Source: Gemmatimonadetes bacterium bin94 (GTDB taxonomy: Bacteria > Gemmatimonadota > Gemmatimonadetes > Longimicrobiales > Gaopeijiaceae). From it: a DNA stretch of 64,000 nucleotides. A program made the translations under genes and the position numbers. The notes under the pieces are model-generated. The model was not told the DNA's origin. It searched no databases and saw only the letters and a program-made list of their open reading frames with translations. This document shows positions 28,193 to 37,800 of the stretch, piece by piece; position 1 is the stretch's first letter; every line of letters begins with the position of its first letter. The stretch is from NCBI GenBank assembly GCA_002238865.1, contig MPNE01000021.1:1-64000 (forward strand). The letters run 5' to 3'.

Positions 28193-28584
28193 GGGCTCTC
28201 CTGCTCCTGCTGGTGGCGGTGGCCGCCGGATGCGCTTCCCCCCCGGAGCGCTCCGGCCCACCGCCCCCTTCAGGCGAGGCCGACGCGTTCGGTGACGCAG
28301 CCGCCCGGAGTGTGCTCCATGTGTCCAATCGCAACTGGTTGGACATGAACGTCTACGGAATCCGGAACTCGGAGCGCTTTTCGCTCATGTCACTGACCAG
28401 CATGCGCTCCGACTCGGTCTCACTTCCCACCAGCTTGCTGGGCGGCTCCGGGTTCCAGCTGGAAGTCGACCCGGTCGGCGCCGTCAGACCCTACAAGACC
28501 AGCAGAATCTACATGCGGCCCGGACAATCCGTCTGGTTGAGAATCGAAAACGTGCTGGCACAGTCCAGCGTCTGGGTTCACTGA
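28162..28584 (+). CDS. Small lipoprotein of unknown function
   Basis: About 140 residues with a lipoprotein signal ('LLLLLVAVAAGCASPP') and a compact beta-rich domain ('VSNRNWLDMNVYGIRN', 'VDPVGAVRPYKTSRIYM', 'LRIENVLAQSSVWV'). I chose the GTG at 28162 because GGAGG lies 10 bases upstream and the frame has no ATG in the right place. It overlaps the end of susD and ends 12 bases before the S9 gene, so it belongs to the operon. The pattern resembles small lipoproteins I have seen in related genomes without assigned function; it may assist the SusCD complex. Confidence 0.75.
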   Translation: MHDPARLHPVRALLLLLVAVAAGCASPPERSGPPPPSGEADAFGDAAARSVLHVSNRNWLDMNVYGIRNSERFSLMSLTSMRSDSVSLPTSLLGGSGFQLEVDPVGAVRPYKTSRIYMRPGQSVWLRIENVLAQSSVWVH

Positions 28585-28596
28585 TTAGGAGGACGC

Positions 28597-30534
28597 ATGA
28601 GGCACCAGAGACATTTGACCCTGTTGGCGGCCGTCACGGTCGCCGCAACCGCCGCGCCGGGCGCAGCCCAGGCCCAGGACAACGGCGGCACGCTCACGAT
28701 CGACCAACTCCTTTCCATCGGGTCGGTCGTCTCGGGAAGCCCGGCCTGGTCGCCGGACGGCTCGGCCATCCTCGTGGAATCGGGGCTGACCGGCGGACTG
28801 ATGACGATCTCCCCCGAGGGAGGCTTCCCGACGCGCGTGCCGGCGGATCTGGGCTCGGCAGGTCACTTCCTGGCCTCGCAAATGCCGGGTTGGTCGCCGT
28901 CGGGCGCTTGGATTTCGTTCGTCTCCGACAAGAGCGGCAAGCCCGAGATCTGGCTGTGGTCCACCAGCGACGGCTCCCAGGTGCAGCTCACCAGCCTGGG
29001 TGCACGCATCAACTCGATGAGCTGGTCGCCCGACGAACGTACCATCGCCTTCGCGGGGGATCGCTACGGCAACTACGACATCTGGACCGTCGACGTCGCG
29101 ACACGGCGGGTTCATCGGCTGACGACCGACAAACGGTACGAGGTCTTCCCCAGCTGGACCCCCGATTCCCGGCGCGTCCTCTACGTGCGCCTCGACGACA
29201 CCTGGGAAGACCACACGGTGATCGAGGTCGACACGGACGGCGGCAACCCCCGCACGGTGCTCGAAGACACCGACTTCTTCGACTACGGCGCGGGCACCAC
29301 CTTCGCGTACCCGCAGGTCTCGCCCGACGGCAGCCAGGTCCTTTTCCGCTCCCACCGGAGCGGCTGGATCAACTACTGGCTCGCCCCGCTTGAAGGCGGC
29401 GACGCGCGTCCGGTCGCCGCGGCACAGGCCGACCAGAGCAGCGCGGTCTGGTCTCCGGACGGGAGCTCCATCGCCTATACCGAAAATCACAACGGGCACC
29501 ACGACCTGCGCGTGGTCTCGGCGGAGGGCGGGAAGCCCAGGGTGCTGGTGTCGCCGGACGGCGGCGTCGCCGTGAGCCCGTCGTGGGCGCCGGACGGAAG
29601 CGCGATCGCGTACCTGCAGGGCGATCTGGTGAGCCCCAACGACCTCTACACCGTGTCGCTGGCCGACGGCAAGAGCCGCCAGCTCACCCACTCCATGCCG
29701 GCCGGCAACTTCGGCAGCCGTGTGGTCGTGCCCGAAAAGGTCCACTACCCGAGCACGGACGGCCATTCCATCCCGGCCTACCTGTACCGGCCGCCCAACG
29801 CGGCTGCCGGCGAGCGCTTCCCCGGGGTGCTGATCATCCACGGCGGACCCACTTCGCAGTTCCACGACCGCTTCGACCAGAACGCCCAGTTCTTCGCGCA
29901 GCGTGGCTACGTGGTCCTGCTTCCCAACATCCGCGGCAGCTCGGGGTACGGGAAGGACTTCGCCGACGCCAACAACGACTGCTGGGGGCGCTGCGACCTG
30001 GAGGACGTCGTCGCGGGCGCGGACTACCTGCGGGCGATGCCCGAAGTCGACCCGGAGCGGATCGGCCTTACCGGCACGAGCTACGGCGGCGTCATGAGCA
30101 TGTACGCGGCATCCTTCGCGCCGGACGAATTTCGGGCGATCATCCCCGGATCGGGGTACGCCGACTGGGTGCACTTCTACCACGGCGAGAACGAACTCCG
30201 CCACGTCAAGCTGCTGGAACACGAACTCGGCCCCTTCGAGACCAGCCAGGACGTGTGGCGCAACAGCTCGGCGATCTACGAGGTGGAGAACGTGGCGTCG
30301 CCGATCTTCATGGTGCACGGGGTGGGGCGCTACCCGGGTTCGGATCAGTCGGAGATCTTCGCGCGCGCGCTGGAGAACTACTACAAGCCCTTCCGCTACA
30401 CCACCTACCCGAACGAGAACTACTACGTCCGCAGCACGGCGAACCGGCGCCAGATGCTCCTCGACATGCTGGACTTCTTCGAGGAGTTCCTGAGAGACGA
30501 AATGGTGACCGTGGGCGAAAGGACGTCACGATGA
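28597..30534 (+). CDS. S9 prolyl-oligopeptidase-family protein, first of a tandem pair
   Basis: A 645-residue exported protein (signal 'AAPGAAQAQ', ribosome site AGGAGG). Residues about 40-360 form a beta-propeller of PD40/TolB-like blades ('PAWSPDGSAI', 'SMSWSPDERTIAF', 'AVWSPDGSSIAYT'). The C-terminal alpha/beta-hydrolase domain has 'IIHGGPTSQF', 'NIRGSSGYG' and the nucleophile elbow 'GLTGTSYGG'. The expected catalytic-His segment (usually GEGHG) reads 'YPNENYYVRS', and the loop after 'MVHGV' lacks the usual Asp, so two of three triad residues seem replaced. It may be a non-canonical hydrolase or a binding protein. The stop overlaps the next gene (ATGA). Confidence 0.88.
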   Translation: MRHQRHLTLLAAVTVAATAAPGAAQAQDNGGTLTIDQLLSIGSVVSGSPAWSPDGSAILVESGLTGGLMTISPEGGFPTRVPADLGSAGHFLASQMPGWSPSGAWISFVSDKSGKPEIWLWSTSDGSQVQLTSLGARINSMSWSPDERTIAFAGDRYGNYDIWTVDVATRRVHRLTTDKRYEVFPSWTPDSRRVLYVRLDDTWEDHTVIEVDTDGGNPRTVLEDTDFFDYGAGTTFAYPQVSPDGSQVLFRSHRSGWINYWLAPLEGGDARPVAAAQADQSSAVWSPDGSSIAYTENHNGHHDLRVVSAEGGKPRVLVSPDGGVAVSPSWAPDGSAIAYLQGDLVSPNDLYTVSLADGKSRQLTHSMPAGNFGSRVVVPEKVHYPSTDGHSIPAYLYRPPNAAAGERFPGVLIIHGGPTSQFHDRFDQNAQFFAQRGYVVLLPNIRGSSGYGKDFADANNDCWGRCDLEDVVAGADYLRAMPEVDPERIGLTGTSYGGVMSMYAASFAPDEFRAIIPGSGYADWVHFYHGENELRHVKLLEHELGPFETSQDVWRNSSAIYEVENVASPIFMVHGVGRYPGSDQSEIFARALENYYKPFRYTTYPNENYYVRSTANRRQMLLDMLDFFEEFLRDEMVTVGERTSR

Positions 30535-32549
30535 GACGCATCGTGCTGGCCTTCACGGTGTGCGCGCTGGGGACGGGCTTCGCCTGCCAGCCCGGCGCAC
30601 CGGGCGGAGGTCAGGGCGACGGCGCCGCGGCGACCGCTGACGGCGGCGGGAATCAGGGCGGCGGCGCCATCACGGCCACCGCGCTCGTCGACATGCAGGC
30701 GGCCGTCGGCGGCACTCACTCGCCCAGGTGGTCGCCCGACGGGTCGCGCATCACCTTCGTCTCGGGAGGGGATCTGGGCTCGGTCGCCACTGAGGACGGC
30801 GTCTTCGCGACCCTCACCGAGGATCTGTCGCTCAGCGGCGTCGGCTCGCTGGGCGCCCCGCAGCCCACCTGGTCGCCCGACGGACGGTGGGTCGCCTACA
30901 CCTCCGACAAGAGCGGCGCGCCCGAGATCTGGCTGTGGTCGGACGTGGCCGGCGAAGCCGCGGGCGAGGGCGAGCAGGCCCCGGCGGACATCCAGCTCAC
31001 CCGGCTCGCCGCCCGTGCCAACGGCCTCGCCTGGTCTCCCGACGGCGCCTGGATCGCATTCTCGGGCGACCGCTTCGGCAACATGGACATCTGGAAGGTG
31101 TCGGTGCCGGGCGGCGAGGTGCACCGCCTGACCGACGACCCGTTGTACGAAGGCTATCCCAGCTGGGCCCCCGACGGCGAGCGTCTGCTCTACGTGCGCA
31201 TGGACGACCGCTGGGTCGACCACGACGTGATCGAAATCGACCCCGACGGCGCCAACCCGCGGACCGTCGTCCGCGACACGGGCTTCTTCGACTACCGCGC
31301 CGGACGGGCGTTCGCCTCGGCCCAGGTATCGCCCGACGGGCAAACCGTGCTCTTCCGCTCGCAACGCTCCGGCTGGCTCAACTTCTGGGTCGTCCCGCGG
31401 GGTGGCGGCGAGCCCCGGCAGATCGCGGCGTCGGACTTCGACCAGAGCGACGCGCGCTGGTCGCCGGACGGCAACTGGATCAGCTACACCGAGAACCGGG
31501 ACGGCGTGCATTCACTGCGCATGGTCTCGGCCGACGGCGACGGGCACAAGGTGCTCGTGGACCCGGATGTCGGCGCGGCCCTGCGTCCCGAATGGTCACC
31601 CGATGGCGGCGCGGTCAGCTACACCTTCGAGACGCCCGTGCGGCCGGCCGAACTCTTCACGCTCGACCTCGAGTCCGGCGAGAGCCGGCTGTTGCATTCC
31701 TCCGTCCCCGCGGATTCGGACGGCAAGCTCCACATGCCCGAGAAGGTCCGCTATCCCAGCACCGACGGCCTCACGATCGAAGCCTACCTGCACCGTCCCC
31801 CCGACGCGTCGCCCGATCAGCGCTTCCCCGGCGTGATGTGGATCCACGGCGGCCCGACATCCCAGTTCGACGACCAGTTCCGGCGGCACCAGCAAGTCCA
31901 CTTCTTCGCACAGCGCGGCTACGTGGTTCTGATGCCCAACATTCGGGGCAGTTCAGGCTACGGCCTCGAGTTCGAAGACCTCAACAACAACTGCTGGGGT
32001 CACTGCGACCTCGAGGACGTGCTCGCGGGCGTCGACTACCTGAAGACCCTGCCCGATGTCGACCCCGACAGGATCGCGGTCACCGGCACCAGCTACGGCG
32101 GCATCATGACCATGGACGCGGTGGCGTTCGCGCCCGGCGTCTTCCAGGCCGCCATCGCGCTGTCCGGCTACGGGGACATGACCGATTTCCACACGAAGGT
32201 GCACGAGCTTCAGCACATCAAGCTGCTCGAATACGAGCTCGGCCCCTACCCGGAGAACCGCGACGTCTACCTCAACAGTTCGGCGATCCTGAAGGCGCAC
32301 CAGGTGACCACGCCGACCTTCGTCATCCAGGGCGAGGGCGTCGCGGCCGCCTGGCGGCTGCGCGAAGGCCAGCCCCAGGCGGCATTGGACTTCGCCCGCA
32401 AGCTCGACCAGCACTACAAGATCGTGCGGTACAAGGCGTACCCGGGCGAGGGCTACTACGTGTACGGACGGGACAACACGATCCGGAAACTCAACGACAT
32501 GCTGGACTTCTTCGAGGAGTTTCTGGTGACGGAGATCGCGGGGAAGTAA
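30531..32549 (+). CDS. S9 prolyl-oligopeptidase-family lipoprotein, second of a tandem pair
   Basis: A 672-residue lipoprotein ('LGTGFACQPGAP') with the same layout as its upstream neighbour: PD40 propeller ('PTWSPDGRWVAYTSDKSG') and hydrolase domain ('WIHGGPTSQF', 'NIRGSSGYG', 'AVTGTSYGG'). Long stretches match the first copy, so this is a tandem duplication. The His position again holds Tyr ('YPGEGYYVYG' where GEGHG is usual), and the Asp loop ('VIQGEGVAAAW') is altered. The two copies thus share the same unusual substitutions. One is predicted soluble-periplasmic and the other lipid-anchored. Last gene of the SusCD operon, followed by a hairpin. Confidence 0.88.
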   Translation: MRRIVLAFTVCALGTGFACQPGAPGGGQGDGAAATADGGGNQGGGAITATALVDMQAAVGGTHSPRWSPDGSRITFVSGGDLGSVATEDGVFATLTEDLSLSGVGSLGAPQPTWSPDGRWVAYTSDKSGAPEIWLWSDVAGEAAGEGEQAPADIQLTRLAARANGLAWSPDGAWIAFSGDRFGNMDIWKVSVPGGEVHRLTDDPLYEGYPSWAPDGERLLYVRMDDRWVDHDVIEIDPDGANPRTVVRDTGFFDYRAGRAFASAQVSPDGQTVLFRSQRSGWLNFWVVPRGGGEPRQIAASDFDQSDARWSPDGNWISYTENRDGVHSLRMVSADGDGHKVLVDPDVGAALRPEWSPDGGAVSYTFETPVRPAELFTLDLESGESRLLHSSVPADSDGKLHMPEKVRYPSTDGLTIEAYLHRPPDASPDQRFPGVMWIHGGPTSQFDDQFRRHQQVHFFAQRGYVVLMPNIRGSSGYGLEFEDLNNNCWGHCDLEDVLAGVDYLKTLPDVDPDRIAVTGTSYGGIMTMDAVAFAPGVFQAAIALSGYGDMTDFHTKVHELQHIKLLEYELGPYPENRDVYLNSSAILKAHQVTTPTFVIQGEGVAAAWRLREGQPQAALDFARKLDQHYKIVRYKAYPGEGYYVYGRDNTIRKLNDMLDFFEEFLVTEIAGK

Positions 32550-32559
32550 ACTACGGTTT

Positions 32560-32589
32560 CCACAATGTCATGTTTAGTTGTCATTGTGG
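32560..32589. terminator. Hairpin at the convergent junction
   Basis: CCACAATG (32560-32567) and CATTGTGG (32582-32589) are exact complements around a 14-base loop. It lies just after the second S9 gene and covers the stop of the amidase remnant on the other strand, as a bidirectional terminator would. There is no T-run. Confidence 0.5.
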
Positions 32590-33508
32590 TGCGTCGTTGC
32601 GTCCCGGCGGGGGTGTGATCGGGAACGCGGTGATCGCCTCGACGATCCCGCGCGCGGCGCGCTCCGGCTGCCCCATGATCACGTTGCGGTCGCCGGCGTT
32701 GGTCAGGAAGCCGGTTTCCACGATCGCCGCGATTGTCATGGGGTGCAGGGCGTGCTCGTAACGGCGGAAGTTGAAGGCATAGTAGTTGCGCATGCGCCGG
32801 GTCGTGTCCGGAAGCCGCCTGATGCCGGTCGCGGGACCGTAGGTGCGCTTGAGCAGGTCGACGACGCCTGAGGCGCGTCCGGTCGCGTCACGGCTCGGAG
32901 CCGCCACTCTGTAGCCGCTCGCGCTCCGATCGTTGCTCGCGTCCGCGTGGATGGCGATGAAGAGGTGGGCGCGTTAACCGGGCGGCACGATCGCCGGCAG
33001 AATGTCGACCACGTAGCCCAGCTCCTCCAGCATGGCGCCGGCGTGGCGGGCGATCTCCAGATTCACCTGCCACTCGGGGGTGCCTTTCCAGCTGGTGCCG
33101 TTGCGGCGCAGTCCGGACAGCTCCCGCGGCGCCTCTTCCGCGCGCCAGTGACCCACCTGCAAGCCGATGCGCACCGGGCCCTCCGGGGGCTGCCACTCCT
33201 CGGGCGTGGGGATCGGGCCGGGGGTAGCGGTTGCGCGACCACCATCCGCGCCTCCGCCGGGGCGGGGCCTCCTGAACTTCCTGCACGGGCGGGGGCTGCC
33301 GAGCCTCCCCCGCGAGCTGAGCCTGCCGAGCGGGCATGACTTCCTGTGGCGCGCGGGCCGAGGCGGACGGAGTCTCGCGCGTTGCCGCCTCAACTTCCGG
33401 GCTGGCAGCAATCGTCTCTTCCGTCGACACCTCTCGCCCGGAGACGGACCATGTCAACACAGCGAGCGCCACTGCGCCAACCCCGCCCAACCCGACGATC
33501 CTTTTCAC
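32581..33508 (-). pseudogene. N-acetylmuramoyl-L-alanine amidase (Amidase_3), broken
   Basis: An intact gene would encode a zinc amidase that cleaves the cell-wall stem peptide. The start is GTG 33508 after AGGAGG, followed by a membrane anchor ('GLGGVGAVALAVLTW') and a Pro/Glu-rich linker. The catalytic part is readable in pieces: 'RIGLQVGHW', 'PEWQVNLEIARHAG', then an in-frame TAA at 32976 inside 'VPPG-stop-RAHLFIAIHADAS', then 'RMRNYYAFNFRRYEHALHP' and 'IVETGFLTN'. All three zinc and catalytic positions remain. The linker also changes frame, apparently twice, between about 33210 and 33290. Tyr to stop is the simplest nonsense change. Real decay is likely, though low-coverage sequencing errors in a GC-rich linker are possible. 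Confidence 0.8.
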
Positions 33509-33617
33509 GAACAACCTCCTTGGGACAAGAACTCGCTCAGCGCCATCGCAAGACCGCTCCAATCGTCGGCCCACCAACGCAACGGGCGCAAGTCCCGGCC
33601 CCGGAGTTCACCCCTCA

Positions 33618-33895
33618 CTACCTGAAGGGATTCAGGAACCGCACGCCCAGTTGCTGGAAGTCAGGAGCATTCCGCGTCACTACCGTGAGCCGATGAGCCA
33701 CGGCCGTAGCGGCGATCATCGCATCCTCCACCAGCGCCCGTCACGCACGTTCCCGATACCGGCCTGTATCTCACCCACCGTGACGGCGGACATGAACAGC
33801 TGGTCGGACGGCACCTGCTCGATCCACCTCAACACCGAGCGATGCGGCCGTGCGCGGCGCAGCTCCTAAACGACATTGGTGTCGAGCAGATACAC
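33618..33895 (-). pseudogene. VapC-like PIN-domain toxin remnant
   Basis: The frame opens 'VYLLDTNVV' (the PIN-domain first Asp), hits an in-frame TAG at 33868 where Ser is expected, and continues 'ELRRARPHRSVLRWIEQV' and 'SAVTVGEIQAGIGN'. The middle is deleted and shifted, and the frame then resumes as 'LVEDAMIAATAVAHRLTVV' and 'TRNAPDFQQLGVRFLNPF'. First and last parts fit a VapC RNase, but about 50 residues are missing. It starts 4 bases after the antitoxin remnant's stop. Non-functional. Confidence 0.8.
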
Positions 33896-33899
33896 GGAC

Positions 33900-34085
33900 C
33901 TACTCCAGTGGAGGCGGTGTCCGGTGGCGATGGGCTCCGCGCGCGTGAGTCAGCTCCTCGGTGCGAGCTTCCGGAGCAAGCAGCAGTTCCTTGAGGTCGC
34001 GACTGGCCAACCGCCTCAGACGACGCCACTGGTCGATCGAGACCAGGACGGCCGTCTCCGCGCCGCGCCTGGTCACCACGTCAAC
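33900..34085 (-). pseudogene. Phd/YefM-family antitoxin remnant, N-terminus lost
   Basis: The readable part is 'VVTRRGAETAVLVSIDQW' then 'LKELLLAPEARTEEL', the C-terminal two-thirds of a Phd-type antitoxin. The DNA-binding N-terminus is missing: immediately upstream is the stop of the secreted-protein gene at 34104, in the same frame. A deletion that joined the two loci would explain this. Together with the VapC remnant it is a dead toxin-antitoxin module. Confidence 0.75.
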
Positions 34086-34103
34086 GGCGCCGCAGCAGCT
34101 CCC

Positions 34104-34757
34104 TCACCCCACCGGAACCGCCATGATCGTCGTGACGTGCAGGTTGAGGCCGTGGTTGACACGCAGTCCGAACACGCCGTCGGTGGCGAGGCCCTGCCGC
34201 GGCCCGGTCCAGACCTCCTGGTCGTTGACGAAGAAGCGCAACGCATCGCCGGAAACCTCCAGCGCAAGCGCGTTGCCGGCCGTGCCGTCGTCCTCCGGCC
34301 TGGTCGCAAAGGAGACGATTGCCGGATGGGCCGTCCAGCCCTGGACCTCGTCAGTCCCGGCGCCCGAACGGGTCTTGACCAGGAACTCCCCGCCCTCTCG
34401 CACGAGGAAGTACGTGTAAACTTGATCGGGCCCCTGAAGATCCGAACCGCCGATGAAGAAACCGAACGCTTCGCGCCGGCCTTCCGGGTCGAAAAGGTAG
34501 GTTTGGGATTCGATGCGGAAGTCGCCGGTCGCCACCGAGTCGGGATGGTAGGCGATCACCGCGGGGCCCGTGGTCACGTGGACCCCGGGCGGCATGGAGA
34601 CAAGGTAGAGGTCGTCCATGCTGGAGCCCTCGCGGTCGAAGCGGACCTCCCACCCTTCGGGGAACTCGAGGGGCGGCGGATCCTGCTGGGCGGCGGCGGG
34701 CGCGGCCGCGGCAAACGCGGCGGCGGTGACGGCGATTGCGGTCGTTCTTCGGAGCAT
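34104..34757 (-). CDS. Secreted protein of unknown function, lectin/LamG-like fold suspected
   Basis: A 217-residue protein with a signal peptide ('AFAAAAPAAAQQ'), start ATG 34757 behind GAGGGA. The body is beta-rich: 'VTTGPAVIAYHPDS', 'FRIESQTYLFDP', 'DGVFGLRVNHGLNLHVTTI'. The pattern resembles concanavalin-like domains of the 3-keto-disaccharide hydrolase or DUF1080 type, but I cannot name a family. The last residues abut the antitoxin remnant, so the C-terminus could have been altered by the same deletion, though 'HVTTIMAVPVG' looks like a natural end. Confidence 0.7.
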   Translation of the reverse strand: MLRRTTAIAVTAAAFAAAAPAAAQQDPPPLEFPEGWEVRFDREGSSMDDLYLVSMPPGVHVTTGPAVIAYHPDSVATGDFRIESQTYLFDPEGRREAFGFFIGGSDLQGPDQVYTYFLVREGGEFLVKTRSGAGTDEVQGWTAHPAIVSFATRPEDDGTAGNALALEVSGDALRFFVNDQEVWTGPRQGLATDGVFGLRVNHGLNLHVTTIMAVPVG

Positions 34758-34818
34758 TGGCGGTCCCTCGTGTGATTCGGAAGATCGGTGCTTGCGGCGG
34801 GTAACGATAATCCTACGG

Positions 34819-34838
34819 CTTGTGAAACGGTTCACAAG
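34819..34838. promoter_or_regulatory. Operator-like palindrome upstream of the secreted-protein gene
   Basis: CTTGTGAA-ACGG-TTCACAAG has perfect 8-bp arms around a 4-base centre. The core TGAAACGGTTCA resembles operators of LacI/GalR-family repressors. On the minus strand TTGTGA at its edge, a 16-base spacer and TAGGAT could be the promoter of the gene at 34757, so a bound repressor would block the -35. It also lies 48 bases past the addA stop and could serve as a terminator stem, but no T-run follows. Confidence 0.5.
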
Positions 34839-34885
34839 AGCGGCGCGCCAGCGCTATTGCCGATCCGACGGCCCGGGAGGTGAGG

Positions 34886-37800
34886 TCACCACGATTCGGA
34901 GCGTCCCTGAGCCGTGAAGACAAGCACCCGTTCGCCGACCTCCTCGCCGGTGAGGCGCTCCCAGCACTCCCCGTAGAGCTCCACCTGGGCGCGGTACCGC
35001 GCCACCCGTTCCTCGAAGGCCGGGTCCATGCCGGTATCCGTCTTGTAGTCCGCGATGACCCACTGGTCTCTCTCCTCGGAGGCCCTCTCCCTGAAGACCA
35101 GGTCGATCACGCCTTCCAGGACCTCCCCGCGCCCCGGTCCCGCCCCCAGGCTGACCGCGAAGGGCACCTCGGTGTGGCGCTCGCTGCTCGCCATGGCCCG
35201 GGCCCAGATCCCGGAGCCGCGCACGGATTCGACCAGGGCCATGAGGACGTCCAGCTCGGTGGGCTCTCCCGCCGCGTCGACCGGGCGTTCGTACTCGATG
35301 AGGAGGTCGCGCGCCAGCTGTGCGAGGGCCGCGCCGCCTGTGCCCTCGCCCGCCGCGGAGAGGACGGCGTGGACTACGCTGCCCCACTCGAAACCCCCGC
35401 TGGCCGGGCGAAGTGGGGGCCGTGCGAAGGCGTCCGTGCGGATCGGGGCGCCTTCGTCCCCACGCGCCGCCCCCCCCTTGGCCCGTGCCGTGACCGAGTC
35501 CACCCGGTACGTGGGTCTGCCTGTGCGCTCGACCGCCTCGGCCGCCGCCGCGATCGGCGCGGCCAGATCGGTCTCCGGATCCAGCACGTCGACCCCGGGG
35601 GGAGCCTCGCGAGGCAGCGCGACCACCTCGGCGATGCGCCTCTCCCCCTCCCCCGCCCCCCGCGTGGCTTCGGCGATCACCCACTCCGCAACCGGCCCCC
35701 ACGGCGACCTCGCGTTCCTGCCCTTCAACGTTCCCTGCGCAATCCACAGCTCGTCCCGGGCCCGCGTCGCGGCGACGTACAGAAGGCGGACCTTCTCGGC
35801 GGCCTCGAAGGCGGCTTCCTCCTCCTGGTCATCCTCCCAGGTAGGCGGCTGCGCGATCACGTCCTTGCTCCACCCCCTCTGCACCACGATCGGAATGGTC
35901 CCGCGCGCCGCGCCCCGGTCGTCGCGGGACACGCGCCTGGTGGGCGTTCGGTCCCCTTCCCCGAAGGGCGCCGCCAGGAAGACCACGTCCGCCTCCAGCC
36001 CCTTGGCACGGTGCAGGTTCATGACCTGCACGCAGTTCGGGCGTTCCGGCACGAGGGGAGCCTCCGCATCGTCCCAGTCCAGCGCCGTCTCCAGCGCGTC
36101 GACGGCCCCCATGAGCGACGTGTCGCCCTCCAGGGCCCGCGCGCGCACCGCGTTCAGCAGGTAGGCGAGCGTCCCGGCCCGAAGCTGCCCCAGCTGCCCC
36201 GCCGCCGCGAGCGGAAAGAGCCCGGTCTCGGCGGCAAGTCGCTCCGCGGTCACGTCCGCGGGCTCCCGGCGCGCGCGCATCCACCACCCGTGCAGCACGT
36301 CGAGCGCGTCGGCCACCTCGCCGTCCCCCTCCGGACGCCGGTTGATCGTGAAGCGCCCGCCGCCGTCGCGATACTCCACAAGCCGGTCCAGGGTGATCCC
36401 GAAGAGCGGTCCTGTCAGCACCCCGATGACGCGCACCTGGTGGGCCGGATCGGCGAGGCAGCGAAACAGCAGGCGCAGCGCCCCGAGCTCGTCCTCGAAG
36501 CCCACCCCTGCACCCGACACCTCGACCGGCAGGTTCCGGTCCTCCAGCGCCCGTGCGTACACCGAGAGGTATTTGCGGTTGCGGGTCAGGATCATGAACG
36601 CGCCCGGCTGCCGTTCTCCGGCGCTCACCCGCCGTGCGACCGCGGTCGCGATGCGTGCGGCGTCGTCCCGGGCGGCGTCGTCCTGTCTGGTGCCCTCGAC
36701 CTTGTAGACAACCAGCCGACCGGACCCGTCCCGCCCCTGGCGCGGCTGCGTCAACAGGGGTGCGAAGGCCGCCTGACGGTCCGAATCGTCCCGCGCGAAC
36801 CGGTCCTCGCGGTCGAACACCCCCTTCACAAGCGCCTGGAACACACCCAGTGAACGGAAGTTGGCCTCGAGCTCCAACACTTCGCCGAACACCTCGAAGC
36901 GCTTCTTCACGAATTCGTACAGCGCGATGTCGGCGCGCCTGAAGCGGTAGATGCTCTGCTTGGGGTCGCCCACAACGAAGACGGCGCCGGGCCTGGGGAC
37001 GACCTCGCGCCAGTCGTTGCCCGTATCGGGATCGCTCGCCAGCAGGAGAAGGATCTCGGCTTGAAGGGGATCCGTGTCCTGGAACTCGTCGACCAGAATG
37101 CGGCGGTAGCGGTCTCCCAGATCCCTGCGGGCCGCCGGCTCTTCGCGGAGCAGCGCCGCGGTGAGGACCAGCAGGTCCTGGAAGTTGATCTCGCCGCGGT
37201 CCTTGCGTTGCCGGGCGAAGGCCTCGGAGGCCCTCCCGGCCACCCGGATGGCAGCCGGATACCGATACCCCCACCACGACCTCAGAAGCCGGTCCGCGCC
37301 GCCCCCGGATGCGGCGAACGCCTCAAAGTCCTTCCCGAAGCTCTTGGCCTCGGCCTTCCCGGCCGGTGTGTCCGCCCACTTGTACTGCGTCAGCCCGCCC
37401 TTTTTCAGGTGGACCCTGGCCAACGCGTCAAAGAAGACGGCTCGATCGTTCCAGTCGAGCGCCCGCCGCCAGTAGAGCAGTGTGCGCATGCGCTTGCCCA
37501 GGGCGTCCCAGCCCCCCGGCGGCTTGCGGCCCCTCATCATGCGCTCGGCGCGGTCCAGCAGTTCGTCGAAGCGTTTCCGGACTGCCTGGATCTCTTCCGG
37601 TTCCGGCGGGCTCCCGGCTCGGGAACCGAAATCGACGTCCGGATTCTCGTCAAGGGCCTCGAACACGGTCTGCAGCAGGTCCGGCTCGATGTCCAGCCTC
37701 TCCAACTCCTTCAGATCCGGGTCCCCGTCCGTCCCGAGCCGCTCCAGGAACTCCACCCAGAAACCGCGCTGCATCCTGCCGGCTTCCGTCTCCTGCACCT

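Noticed and set aside
33336-33869. 177-residue plus-strand ORF as a new gene
   Set aside because: It overlays the amidase and VapC remnants in antisense and has no family features; the minus-strand fragments are recognisable.
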